Shown: positions 38,020 to 46,599 of the stretch, in pieces | How the letters are laid out: the number at the start of each line of letters is the position of its first letter | How positions within the stretch are numbered: the stretch's first letter is position 1 | The notes under the pieces: generated by a model | What the model was told of the DNA's origin: nothing | The model's input: the letters and a program-made list of their open reading frames with translations, nothing else | The model's database searches: none | Made by a program: the position numbers and the translations under genes | Source of the DNA: Fusobacterium ulcerans ATCC 49185 | Lineage (GTDB): Bacteria > Fusobacteriota > Fusobacteriia > Fusobacteriales > Fusobacteriaceae | Assembly: GCF_900683735.1 (NCBI RefSeq) | Contig: NZ_LR215979.1 | Coordinates: 62,001 to 126,000 of the forward strand | Direction: 5' to 3' | Length of the DNA stretch: 64,000 nt

Positions 38020-38060
38020 TTATAATTATATTATTTTGTTGTTTGTAGAAAGTCGACATT
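38020..38060 (-). promoter_or_regulatory. GntR gene promoter region with putative operator
   Basis: On the minus strand AAATGTCGACTTTCTACAA (operator-like, GTCGAC at 38052-38057) lies about 18 bases upstream of overlapping TATAAT boxes (ATAATATAATTATAAT). The site would cover the -35, which suits autorepression. Confidence 0.5.
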
Positions 38061-38202
38061 TATTTTCTTTAAAAAAAATTTGAATCATAAAAATATATTC
38101 TATTGTAGAAATCATAAATTCTTTAGCTGAAATTAAAAAATACTTTCAGCATCTTAGTATAAATTATTGTAACATTTTTTTTAATATCTATCAACTTAAT
38201 TA

Positions 38203-38252
38203 AAAAAAAGGGCTGAATCCTAAGCTCAGTCCCTTTGCAATAATATATTATT
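38203..38252 (-). repeat. Duplicated terminator unit, copy A
   Basis: The 50 bases here match 40161-40210 with one difference, and similarity continues in AT-rich DNA beyond. The unit holds a hairpin (AAAGGGCTGA with TCAGTCCCTTT, one bulge) that ends in a T-run on the minus strand. No gene stops next to this copy. Confidence 0.85.
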
Positions 38253-38669
38253 TAAAAAAATTAATTTATTTACTATTCTTTTTATCTTCTTTAATTTTTA
38301 CTAATAAAATTAAAAATAGAAATTGGAACTATGGAGTAATTTTTAAGAATTACCTCTTATTTTTATCCATATCAAATTATTTTTAAATTTAAATAAGTAT
38401 TTTTATAATTTTTGATATAAAAGATAATATATTATCTAATATTGAAATTTTAGCAATTTTTAGCTAATATATTATATATAGAATTTGATTTATTAAACTT
38501 TAAAATGCCTAATGAAATTCAATTGGAAATAGCAAAAAATATAGGGTTAAATTATGATAAAACTAAAAAAAATGCTGAAGAAATGAGAGAAATTATCAAA
38601 GAAGATTTAGGAAAAATAATTAAAAGTCAAAAATAAACAATATTAAATTAGGTGTTATTTTTAGGAATA
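38253..38669. other. AT-rich stretch between GntR and the AlbA-like gene
   Basis: Very AT-rich, with no complete family-like gene. It contains a short segment at 38335-38400 (GAATTACCTCTT core followed by T/A-rich DNA) that resembles 46752-46812 upstream of the autotransporter locus, and a short + strand reading frame (38505-38636). It looks like decayed DNA. Confidence 0.5.
38505..38636 (+). pseudogene. Possible 43-aa ORF or gene remnant
   Basis: Starts MPNEIQLEIAKNIGLNYDK and ends with a Lys-rich helical tail. The amino-acid pattern looks protein-like, and the frame is open for a further 17 codons upstream without a start, so it may be the tail of a lost gene. No ribosome site is seen. I do not recognise it. 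Confidence 0.3.
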
Positions 38670-38707
38670 AAAAACAGAAGGCTGATTAATTTCTACCTTC
38701 TGTTTTT
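38670..38707. terminator. Bidirectional terminator after the AlbA-like gene
   Basis: AAAAACAGAAGG and CCTTCTGTTTTT form a perfect 12-bp stem around 14 bases, with T-runs on both strands. Confidence 0.92.
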
Positions 38708-38749
38708 ACTGTTATTTATAAATTTTTATTAAATTCTATATCTTGTTTT

Positions 38750-40066
38750 TTATCTCTTTTTATAAATAAAACTTCTTCCTTCTCTATATTTTTCTATTAA
38801 ATTTAATTCTATCATTTCTTTTAAAAGAGTAATAATTCTTGCTTGTCTTAATTTCATATATTTTTCGATTTCTTTACGACTAGCTCCTCCTTTTTCTTCA
38901 ATTAAATTTAATATTTTTTTATGCTGTTCTTTTATAGTTGGTTTAGAATACTCTTCTTTGGCTGTCTCTTTTATTTCAGAATAATGTACATTAGGAAGTA
39001 TTACCTGAAATGCTCCTACTTCAGTTTTTATTTGAGGCTTTAGTCCATACTCTCCATAACTTGACATTATCTTTTGTATTCCAGTACCATAAGCTTCAAT
39101 CAAGTGCAGCCTATAGAATAAATTAGCCAATTTTTCATTTCTTGACTGTGATACTCCCAGCATTATAGCTTCCAAAGAAAGTCCTGACACTATTCCTCCT
39201 AAAGATAAAAACTCTATTCGATCTTCATAGATGTTGATTAATGTACTAGCTCCAAAAGAATATTCTCTATGAACTACTGCATTTAAAAGTGATTCTCTAA
39301 TAGCTTCTACTGGATAATCTCTTTCATCTTTTCTTAAAAGTCCTTCAAATGTAGCAGAAGTTTTATTTAATAAATTGATAAATTCAAATGCATCAGTTAC
39401 TTGCTTTAACAATGAACCTGTAAATTCTTTTCTATCTTTAAATACTTTTTTTTCTAAACCTTCAAACACTGCTATCTTTAATGTATGAGCACATTGATCT
39501 GAAATAAGAAGACCTAAATTAGTATATAGTTCATCTTCTCCTATCAATCCTAATGTTTTCTTTTGAGCTTTTCCAAAAGTTATATCTGCTTTTTTAAATA
39601 TACTGTCAGCAAAATTAAAAGTAAGTTCCTGATTTAATGAACGTAGTTCCTCATAAGAATCTCCATCTGTTTCTTTTATCATTTGTCTTATATGTTCTTC
39701 TGAAGCTGGAACAGATGAACTTCCCTGTCTTACATATACACCTGAAGGTTTAAGTCCTTTGTCAGCTATATAGTATGGTCTTGAAGCTCCTCTTTGTACT
39801 CTTACCACTACTACATTCTTTCCTTTAATTAATTCTATATCAGTTGTTACAAACATTGTTACATCAGGCTTTATTGAATTTCTAATCGAAGCAGTTACTT
39901 GCTCCAAAGTAGCATCAGGATTGCTTACTCCTAGTATTTCTCCAGAATCATTAACTCCTATGTAAATAATTCCATCATTAGTATTAGCAAAAGCTACTAC
40001 TTCTTTCTTTATCTCTGGTATAAATATTTCTTTTAGCTCAACACTTGTTCCTTCTTGTAATTTCAT
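38750..40066 (-). CDS. AlbA_2/Schlafen-like ATP-binding transcriptional regulator (COG2865)
   Basis: A 438-aa protein. The N-terminal AlbA_2/Schlafen-like domain (residues about 5-130) starts EGTSVELKEIF and has VVAFANTNDGIIYIGVNDSGEILG. The middle has RESLLNAVVHREYSFG and the C-terminal part of the COG2865 type (YRLHLIEAYGTGIQKI), then a winged-helix tail. Family members are described as putative regulators or helicase-related; function unsettled. ATG 40066 follows AGGAGG; an upstream hydrophobic extension to 40162 is read from AT-rich DNA and rejected. It is flanked by two copies of a terminator unit, suggesting insertion. Confidence 0.8.
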   Translation of the reverse strand: MKLQEGTSVELKEIFIPEIKKEVVAFANTNDGIIYIGVNDSGEILGVSNPDATLEQVTASIRNSIKPDVTMFVTTDIELIKGKNVVVVRVQRGASRPYYIADKGLKPSGVYVRQGSSSVPASEEHIRQMIKETDGDSYEELRSLNQELTFNFADSIFKKADITFGKAQKKTLGLIGEDELYTNLGLLISDQCAHTLKIAVFEGLEKKVFKDRKEFTGSLLKQVTDAFEFINLLNKTSATFEGLLRKDERDYPVEAIRESLLNAVVHREYSFGASTLINIYEDRIEFLSLGGIVSGLSLEAIMLGVSQSRNEKLANLFYRLHLIEAYGTGIQKIMSSYGEYGLKPQIKTEVGAFQVILPNVHYSEIKETAKEEYSKPTIKEQHKKILNLIEEKGGASRKEIEKYMKLRQARIITLLKEMIELNLIEKYREGRSFIYKKR

Positions 40067-40160
40067 AGCTCCTCCTAAAATGGTGATATATTCTAACACT
40101 ATTCTAACATATTCTAATACTATTAGCAATTGAAAAAATATTAGAATTAAAAAGAAGAAC

Positions 40161-40210
40161 AAAAAAAGGGCTGAATCCTAAGCTCAGTCCCTTTACAATA
40201 ATATATTATT
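40161..40210 (-). terminator. Terminator of the autotransporter operon (duplicated unit, copy B)
   Basis: On the minus strand AAAGGGACTGA and TCAGCCCTTT pair around GCTTAGGAT, followed by TTTT. It lies 32 bases after the stop of the last gene of the surface locus. The whole unit is repeated at 38203-38252. Confidence 0.85.
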
Positions 40211-40241
40211 TTAATAAAAATTTAATTTATTTACTTTCTTC

Positions 40242-40520
40242 TTATATACTCAGATTTTTAGGCTGAATATACTTGAATACTTTTTTAGAAGGGAGTTCTA
40301 TCTTCTCACTTGTATAAATATTTTGTACTATTTTTCTTTTTTTATCTGTAAGAGTGAATTTGCCTTTGTTTTTTATTTTTAATTCATTATCCAGTATAAC
40401 AGCTTCAGCAATACTTTCTATCATCATTTTTATATCTTCTTCAGCTTCATTTAAATTTACTTCCTGATTTTTTAAGATGCTCAATTTTCTGTAATAGTGT
40501 AAAAATTCTTTACTATTCAT
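40242..40520 (-). CDS. Divergent HU/IHF-like protein
   Basis: A 92-aa protein. Residues about 30-90 follow the HU/IHF pattern (IAEAVILDNELKIKNKGKFTLTDKKRKIVQNIYTSEKIELPSKKVFKYIQPKNL), with the basic DNA-binding arm and the IP-kkv-fkp end. It is more diverged than a housekeeping HU. It overlaps the Wzz-like gene by 8 bases and is the last gene of the surface locus. Its partner may be the similar protein at the other end of the locus (46040-46360). Confidence 0.7.
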   Translation of the reverse strand: MNSKEFLHYYRKLSILKNQEVNLNEAEEDIKMMIESIAEAVILDNELKIKNKGKFTLTDKKRKIVQNIYTSEKIELPSKKVFKYIQPKNLSI

Positions 40521-41331
40521 AGTTTACCTCTATGTGTAATTTTCTTAAACTATATCTCTTCCAAAATTCACCTATTATAACAACAAGTATTCCTGTGATT
40601 ATTCCCCAAAAATTTATCAGTATAAATAGTGATAAAAAACTATTGTTTTTATACATAGATATAGAATCGATTACTACCATATTTTTATATTTTTTTTGAA
40701 GTTTCAACCCTGTAAGTATTTTTATTTGTTCCAAATATGCTTCAATAGTTTTTCTTAACTCTTCTGTTTTTGTAGAACTGGTACTATTTGTCATTTCTTG
40801 AGAAAAATGTTCAATATTCTCTAAAGCTTTTTTTTCCTCAGCGATAATTATTTTTTCTACTTTATCTGATATGTATTCTTCCATTTCAAAGAATATTTTA
40901 TCTTTTTCGTTAAATAAACTGTTTCCATCTAGGCTTTCAAGAAAATAAATGTCACTGCTTTCATTTCTTAAATTTCTTATTTCTATAGTATTAGAATTGT
41001 ATTGGTATTTTATTACATCTTCTGTAATTAAAATATTTCGCTGTACAGCAGATTTTTTTATATATTTTGATATATCTTCTATATCCAAATTAGGGAATGT
41101 AAGTCCAGATTTTTGAAATAATCTGTCTTCCAGAAATCTTTCTTTCTCTATATGAAATTCTATACTTAAAATATTTTTATTATTTTCATAATTTAAATAT
41201 GCTGTTATTATACTTGCAATAAATGCTGCAAGTATAATTGAAAGAAATATTTTCTTCCATTTAAAGAAAATGTGAACTATTTCATATATATTTATTTCAT
41301 TTTCTATTTCTTCAACTTCATCTTTCCTCAT
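40513..41331 (-). CDS. Wzz-like chain-length determinant family protein
   Basis: A 272-aa inner-membrane protein with a charged N-terminus, a membrane segment near residues 28-46 (KKIFLSIILAAFIASIITAYL), a coiled-coil-rich periplasmic part (about 50-230) and a second membrane segment near 232-255. This is the topology of Wzz/PCP proteins that set polysaccharide length. No polysaccharide polymerase genes are adjacent, so it may have another envelope role linked to the autotransporter. Confidence 0.65.
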   Translation of the reverse strand: MRKDEVEEIENEINIYEIVHIFFKWKKIFLSIILAAFIASIITAYLNYENNKNILSIEFHIEKERFLEDRLFQKSGLTFPNLDIEDISKYIKKSAVQRNILITEDVIKYQYNSNTIEIRNLRNESSDIYFLESLDGNSLFNEKDKIFFEMEEYISDKVEKIIIAEEKKALENIEHFSQEMTNSTSSTKTEELRKTIEAYLEQIKILTGLKLQKKYKNMVVIDSISMYKNNSFLSLFILINFWGIITGILVVIIGEFWKRYSLRKLHIEVNYE

Positions 41332-41339
41332 AAACTCCC

Positions 41340-41699
41340 CTATTCTTTAACTTTTACTCCATCTTTCCATTCTTCCTGAAGAATTACTTTTCCAGATTCA
41401 TCATATACTTTTATTATTCCATCTGCTTTTCCATCTTTGAATGTTCCTTCTATTTTAGGCTTTCCATCTTCATAATATTGAGTCTGCTTTCCATCTTGTT
41501 TTCCATTCTTCCAGCTGCTCTCCAGCATTTTCTTTCCATCTGGATATTTAGCTGTTACTTTTCCTGTAAATGGCTTTTCGGCTCCCTTTTCATAGAAAAC
41601 TCCACTTTTATTTTCCAATAGAGAAAGGTCTATTTCTTTTAAATTATTTCCACAGCTTATCATTAATAAGGATGCCATTAATATTAATATTTTTTTCAT
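41340..41699 (-). CDS. YwqK/MORN-repeat lipoprotein
   Basis: A 119-aa precursor with a signal peptide and lipobox ISCGNN (Cys near residue 16). Then three short repeats of the YwqK type (YPDGKKMLESSWKNGKQDG, YYEDGKPKIEGTFKDGKADG, YDESGKVILQEEWKDG). Such repeats are often called toxin-antitoxin YwqK antitoxins, but the lipid anchor and context suggest an envelope protein. AAAGGAG precedes the ATG. Confidence 0.8.
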   Translation of the reverse strand: MKKILILMASLLMISCGNNLKEIDLSLLENKSGVFYEKGAEKPFTGKVTAKYPDGKKMLESSWKNGKQDGKQTQYYEDGKPKIEGTFKDGKADGIIKVYDESGKVILQEEWKDGVKVKE

Positions 41700-41727
41700 T
41701 TATATCTCCTTTTTGTGTAAAGTACAA

Positions 41728-41751
41728 CTGCAGGTAAGTAATTACCTGCAG
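41728..41751 (-). promoter_or_regulatory. Perfect hairpin between autotransporter and lipoprotein genes
   Basis: CTGCAGGTAA and TTACCTGCAG make a perfect 10-bp stem with a 4-base loop. No T-run follows on either strand, so it is more likely an mRNA-stabilising or processing hairpin than a terminator. Confidence 0.65.
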
Positions 41752-41790
41752 CTGCTGGGATTTAGTTATGACAAATCTTTACTTTTATAA

Positions 41791-44700
41791 TTAGAATTTG
41801 TATCCTGCTCCTAATGTAACTCCAATAGAATCTCTGTCTTCATCATCAAATTCATAAGACAATCCTCCATTGTAGAATACTCCATTTGTTAATTCAACAT
41901 CTGCCCCTATGTTAAGTTTTAAGCTGTTTTTCTCTAAGTTAGCTCCCTTAACTTTTGCAGTGCTTCCATCATTTCCTGCTCTGCTTATGAAGTTTACTTT
42001 GTAGTAGTCATCATCTTTTCCAGCTACATTAGTAGTGAAACTTGCTCCTGCCAGAAGATGCATTTTTCCTGTTTCAAGTGTTATTCCTTTTTTGATTTCC
42101 ACTCCTAACTCTACATCAGCCATAGTATCTTTAACTTCTTCCTGCTTCATTCTTCCATTATTGATAGAATCCTGTTGGAATCTAGTTACTGTCAATCTAG
42201 CTTTTGGTGAAAGTGTTAAGCTTTCTCCAAGTGCATAGTTGTATTTACCTTGAACATATCCACTTAAAGCTGTAGAATCAAATTTATCTTTTCCAATGAA
42301 GTTTTCAGCATCTACTCTATCTACCATATATCCCAACCCTGTAGTTAAGTCTATATTGTTGAATTTATCATTTCTATATAGTCCGAAGTAGAATGCGTCT
42401 CCATCAGCGCTTGCTCCATTTTTCATATCAAGGTCTTGTTTAGTTCCAGAGAATGCAAATCCTACTGATGAAGTATCAGTCAATCCATATTCCATTGCTC
42501 CTAACAATCCTGTGTTTTTAGTTTCTACTTTGTAATCTCTTAATGTACCTTCTCTATCATAATCAGTATTATTGAACAGGAATTTACCTTGAGCTGTAAA
42601 CTCTCCCTGTCTTGGTCTAACGTTTAGAGATAAAACTGCATCTTCATTCATTTTTAATGTATCTAAAGACATTTTTACAGTTTCAGAATAGATATTATTA
42701 GAGTAAAGATCATCTAGTTGAACTGCTCTTAAATCAATATCCTTTGATAATATGTCATGGATAGATTGAGTAGCAATATACATATTATTCAACTCTGCAT
42801 ATTTAAGTCCACTCTCTCCAAGCAAACCATTTTTATTAAACTGTGCATTCCATATTCCATCTGCTCCTTTTACTACATTGTAGTAAATATCACTATTAGC
42901 TACAACACTTCCATCTATTAAAAGATGAGCTCCTAAATTGAATGCAGTATTTTCTGTAAGAGTATTAGTCAGCAGAACTACTTTTCCATGTGCTGCATCA
43001 TTAGGAGAACTTCCATCTAGACTTTGAATACTAACATCAGCTACCTCAGAATTTTGAAGTACATTTTTACCATTTTCTCCTATTTCTACTCCCATATTTC
43101 CCTCAACAAGGTCTATTGAAGTTTGCTCATTTGTACTACTAGAAGCTTCTATTACAGAATCTGCCCCAAATGTAAGCATTCCATTATCAGTTACATTAAT
43201 CTCTTTTATATCAGTAACTGTACCATTTATTTTAGAATTTCCTTTAGCATTTAATGTTCCTTGTAAATTAGAACCACTAAGTTCTCCTTTTATATCAGCA
43301 TTTACTGTATAATTATCAAGGTTAACTATTCCATTACCTTCTAGCTTTATACCTACTCTGTCTGCTGATGTTGTGTATGTTGTTGTTTCTGGTGCTTGCA
43401 TATTCATTTCTCCATTAGAAAGCCCAAGAGTACCAGTAACGTCTACTACAATTGCAGCTTCTGTTACTGATGGTCCAGTTGCTGCTGTTATATTTCCTGA
43501 ATAGTTTAATGTTTTAGAATCTGTTACATTTACCTTTCCAGTTTCTGTGATGTTTATAATTCTATCTGAAGTAGAGTTATCAATTGTTACTGGATTTGTT
43601 CCATCTGGAGCTGTAGCTAATGTTCCTTCTAAATTAAGCTGTACATTTGATAAGTTATCAGTTGGATTTTCTGCTTTTAATACAAGGGAATTACTCTCTT
43701 TTACACTAAAAGCTCTATCTGCTTCTGATTGTTGAGCTAAAGCTACAGATAAATCTTCTATTGAATGTGACCCATCAAGTGCTGCAGCTGTAGTAAAGTA
43801 TTTTCCATCACTAAACTTGATGTATCCAACACTTGAGAAACTTCCATTTGAATCACTAGCTATTACATGCATAGTTTTTAACGCTGTTTCTACTTGGACT
43901 AGAGTTAAATCCTCTAAACTAGATGCACCAGCTTCCCCTAAAAAGGCATCTGAACTTATAGCTAAATCAATAGTTCCATAGTTTGCTACATTTACTGCTG
44001 CCCCTGATGAAATATGTGAACTGTTATCAGGTGTCGCTGTATCAACTGCTTTTAATGTAATTAATCCCTGGTTAGTAAGAGATATAGTATTAGAATTATT
44101 ACCCACAACTAATTTTCCAGTTCCTGCTATTGTTACAGTTCCTGTATTTTTAACTGAAGCTACATTATCAGCATTAACACTTGATAAGTCTAGAGCTGTT
44201 TTTCCTGTTTTTACAGTTAGTCCATCCACTCCTTCTACATTAAGATTTACATTTAAGTGTCCAGCTGTCATAGCTCCTGCTTTAACTATATTTCCATTTC
44301 CTGTAATGTCAACATTTTTATTAATATTTACAGTTGCTGTTCCTGCAGCAAGAGCTCCTACATCAACTAAGCTTCCATCTACAACTTTTTGGTCATCAGC
44401 ATTTAAAACTACATTTACATTTCCAGCTATTGTACCTATATTTACCAAGTTGGCTCCAGATAGTAAGTCAACACTTTTATTGACATTTATATTTACTTCT
44501 CCAGCTGTACTATTAGCTACATTTACTAATTTTTTTGTATCAGTTACTTGAAGATTGCTTTGGTTTACATTTACTGTAATAATTCCATCTGCTTTTCCAG
44601 CTGTTATATTTACTCCTGTTCCAGATACTTCTGCTTTAGCAACTTTAATATTAGCAGGGGCAGGTTGTGCATTTTCAAGATTTACTGTAATATTATTATT

Positions 44701-45987
44701 TTTTTCTCCTGCTACTGTTACCCCTGTTCCTGCTGTTGCTCCTAATGTAGTTTTTACAGCTGCAGTAGTAGTACCTGCACCTAAATTTTGTCCAGTTATT
44801 GCAATACCAGTAGCATTAGCATTCCCTGTTGAAATACTTCCAGTTGTGATATCAAGAGTACTCTTATCTACAGTTGATATAGCTGCAGTTATTCCAGTAG
44901 CACCAGCATTTTCAACAGATATATCCTTTGTTGATATATTAGCTGTTACTGCTCCAACAGTTCCTCCAGTATACTCAATACCTGTTCCTGCACCATTTAA
45001 AGTGATAGCTATATCTTCAAGTGTTACATTTCCTACAGCATTAATTCCTTTTCCTGTTCCATTTATTTCAATACTTCCATCAGTTATTGTTGTAGTTCCT
45101 GTTCCCTCAACTTTTATTCCAGTTTTCCCATCTGCTACTGTTATTTTTCCAGCTTCTACCTTAACTTTTCCTGCTCCCTCAACTTTTATTCCTACTCCAT
45201 CTGTTACATCAATTGTTCCTTTATTTATTAAGACGGCTTCTGCTCCCTCTAATAATTCTCCAGTTGCCATACCTATACCTTTTGTTACTGTAATTGTTCC
45301 ATCATTTGTTAGAGTAGTAGTTTTATCAACTGCTGTATCAGCTAACATACCTATGCTTGTATCAGCGTTTTCACCATTAGAATTTACTGTAATTATCTTG
45401 CCGGCATTATTTACAGCTGCCGCTCCTGCTCCTGCTGATAATCCAACAGCAAACTTATTAACTGTAATTGCTCCATTATTTGTTACTGTATCTTCTGCTC
45501 CTGCAGCTTTCATTGCTGTTGCTTTATTGCTTGCATTAAATCCAACAGCCTCAATTTCTAAGCTGCTTGCTATAGATTTATGGTCACTATCTGTTTTTAA
45601 AAGTGTAATTGCTCCATCATTTGTTGCTGTTGCAGTAACTTTTCCTAATGTATTTGATTGACCTTCTGCTCCAGCAAAAATTGTTTCTCCCTTTTCATTA
45701 GTTGTTACTGTTAATAAATTCTCAAGAGCTCCACCTTTTCCTGCCAATTTCTCATACTGTGCTACAGAGATGGAATCTGTAGCTCCTGATACATCGGATG
45801 CTCCACCACTATCAACATTAATTGTTACTTTTGGACCATTAGCTGTTGTAAACTCTACAGGTTTTGTAGCCCCAAATGCTACTGTTCCTGCTATTAAGAA
45901 CCCTACCACTGTTGCTGCTGTTATTGATACTTTTTCCTTTAGACATCTCTTTAGAGATTTCTCTACTTCACTAAAATTGCTAATCAT
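41791..45987 (-). CDS. Type Va autotransporter adhesin-like outer-membrane protein
   Basis: A 1398-aa precursor. The N-terminal MISNFSEVEKSLKRCLKEKVS is followed by a hydrophobic signal segment (VVGFLIAGTVAFG), the extended form common in Fusobacterium autotransporters. The passenger (about 40-1080) is a Gly/Thr/Val/Asn-rich beta-helix with many GTG and N-G-T-I-T-V turns. The last 280 residues form the translocating barrel, ending GVTLGAGYKF. Passengers act as adhesins or enzymes; no protease motif is obvious. ATG 45987 follows GGGAGG by 10 bases; an upstream ATG at 46005 precedes that site. Confidence 0.92.
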   Translation of the reverse strand: MISNFSEVEKSLKRCLKEKVSITAATVVGFLIAGTVAFGATKPVEFTTANGPKVTINVDSGGASDVSGATDSISVAQYEKLAGKGGALENLLTVTTNEKGETIFAGAEGQSNTLGKVTATATNDGAITLLKTDSDHKSIASSLEIEAVGFNASNKATAMKAAGAEDTVTNNGAITVNKFAVGLSAGAGAAAVNNAGKIITVNSNGENADTSIGMLADTAVDKTTTLTNDGTITVTKGIGMATGELLEGAEAVLINKGTIDVTDGVGIKVEGAGKVKVEAGKITVADGKTGIKVEGTGTTTITDGSIEINGTGKGINAVGNVTLEDIAITLNGAGTGIEYTGGTVGAVTANISTKDISVENAGATGITAAISTVDKSTLDITTGSISTGNANATGIAITGQNLGAGTTTAAVKTTLGATAGTGVTVAGEKNNNITVNLENAQPAPANIKVAKAEVSGTGVNITAGKADGIITVNVNQSNLQVTDTKKLVNVANSTAGEVNINVNKSVDLLSGANLVNIGTIAGNVNVVLNADDQKVVDGSLVDVGALAAGTATVNINKNVDITGNGNIVKAGAMTAGHLNVNLNVEGVDGLTVKTGKTALDLSSVNADNVASVKNTGTVTIAGTGKLVVGNNSNTISLTNQGLITLKAVDTATPDNSSHISSGAAVNVANYGTIDLAISSDAFLGEAGASSLEDLTLVQVETALKTMHVIASDSNGSFSSVGYIKFSDGKYFTTAAALDGSHSIEDLSVALAQQSEADRAFSVKESNSLVLKAENPTDNLSNVQLNLEGTLATAPDGTNPVTIDNSTSDRIINITETGKVNVTDSKTLNYSGNITAATGPSVTEAAIVVDVTGTLGLSNGEMNMQAPETTTYTTSADRVGIKLEGNGIVNLDNYTVNADIKGELSGSNLQGTLNAKGNSKINGTVTDIKEINVTDNGMLTFGADSVIEASSSTNEQTSIDLVEGNMGVEIGENGKNVLQNSEVADVSIQSLDGSSPNDAAHGKVVLLTNTLTENTAFNLGAHLLIDGSVVANSDIYYNVVKGADGIWNAQFNKNGLLGESGLKYAELNNMYIATQSIHDILSKDIDLRAVQLDDLYSNNIYSETVKMSLDTLKMNEDAVLSLNVRPRQGEFTAQGKFLFNNTDYDREGTLRDYKVETKNTGLLGAMEYGLTDTSSVGFAFSGTKQDLDMKNGASADGDAFYFGLYRNDKFNNIDLTTGLGYMVDRVDAENFIGKDKFDSTALSGYVQGKYNYALGESLTLSPKARLTVTRFQQDSINNGRMKQEEVKDTMADVELGVEIKKGITLETGKMHLLAGASFTTNVAGKDDDYYKVNFISRAGNDGSTAKVKGANLEKNSLKLNIGADVELTNGVFYNGGLSYEFDDEDRDSIGVTLGAGYKF

Positions 45988-46039
45988 AACTATTTTTCCT
46001 CCCATTGTTTTATTTTAACTGCTCTTTTTCCAGACTACT

Positions 46040-46360
46040 TTACTTTATCCCAGTTTCATCTGTTAAGCTGCAGCTATTTACTTTTTTACTTAGCTTTTTC
46101 ATAAACCCGTTTTTTACCTTGAACTTCAATGCCGTCCTTTCCTTTGTCATAAACAAAATATTTTTATGAATATCATATATCTTTCTTGGCTTGAGCTTTT
46201 TTAATTCAAATACTCCAAAATCTTTTACTATTACTTTTTTGTCTTGTGCAAGTCCTGCAAAAACTGCTTCCCAAAAAAATTCTAATTTTTTCTTTGATTC
46301 TTTTATGCTTTTTAATTTTCTCTTCTTCTTGTATAATTTTAGAAATTCGATCTCTGTCAT
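46040..46360 (-). CDS. HU/IHF-like DNA-binding protein, first gene of surface locus
   Basis: A 106-aa basic protein. The middle (AVFAGLAQDKKVIVKDFGVFELKKLKPRKIYDIHKN) matches the HU/IHF turn (kxxGFGxFexxxr) and the end has a FKVKNGFMKKL strand. It directly precedes the autotransporter gene and lies 42 bases downstream of the left inverted repeat at 46402. In many phase-variable loci the first gene is a regulator; here it could bend DNA at the invertible segment, an inference. Confidence 0.7.
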   Translation of the reverse strand: MTEIEFLKLYKKKRKLKSIKESKKKLEFFWEAVFAGLAQDKKVIVKDFGVFELKKLKPRKIYDIHKNILFMTKERTALKFKVKNGFMKKLSKKVNSCSLTDETGIK

Positions 46361-46401
46361 AACACTCTCTTTTCCACTAAAAAATCACACCTAAAAAAAT
46401 T

Positions 46402-46427
46402 GTTCTTGTTTATGTATAAATACGAAC
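46402..46427 (+). repeat. Left 26-bp inverted repeat of putative invertible segment
   Basis: Begins GTTCTTGTTTATG and ends AATACGAAC. It is the exact reverse complement of 46600-46625 over all 26 bases, in a region with otherwise random AT-rich sequence. The arm itself is an imperfect dyad (GTTC...GAAC), as expected of a site-specific recombinase core. Matching stops at both edges. Confidence 0.9.
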
Positions 46428-46599
46428 TTTTTAAATTTTTTTTATTTTTTTTAAAATCATCTTAAATACAAAATTTAACTTACATTTTTTTAAAAGTTCA
46501 ATGTTTTTAAAAAAATAAAAATTGATTATTTTGGTTTTTTATGGTATATATAATTGATAGGAGTAAAGATTGTTTTAGATAGTTACAAATTCTGAAAGT
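46428..46599. promoter_or_regulatory. 172-bp putative invertible promoter segment
   Basis: Non-coding, enclosed by the 26-bp inverted repeat. It holds one good sigma70-like promoter on the + strand (TTGATT 46522-46527, 17 bases, TATATAAT from 46545). That promoter reads away from the autotransporter operon. After inversion the same promoter would lie at about 46473-46505 on the minus strand and read straight into the HU-like and autotransporter genes. Only a weak minus-strand candidate (TTGAAC, 17, TTAAAT) exists in the present state. Confidence 0.75.

Noticed and set aside
38203-38252. The GGGCTGAATCC...CAGTCCC segment as part of a tRNA
   Set aside because: Only one stem, no cloverleaf, no T-loop, and the T-run on the minus strand marks it as a terminator.
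41340-41699. YwqK-repeat protein as an antitoxin
   Set aside because: It has a lipoprotein signal and no toxin gene nearby; the name comes from family labels only.
44555-45661. A 368-codon open frame on the + strand opposite the autotransporter
   Set aside because: It is the mirror of the Gly/Thr/Val-rich repetitive passenger. It has low-complexity Val/Pro/Ala/Ser composition, no ribosome site and no family pattern. The minus-strand frame is complete with a signal peptide and barrel.
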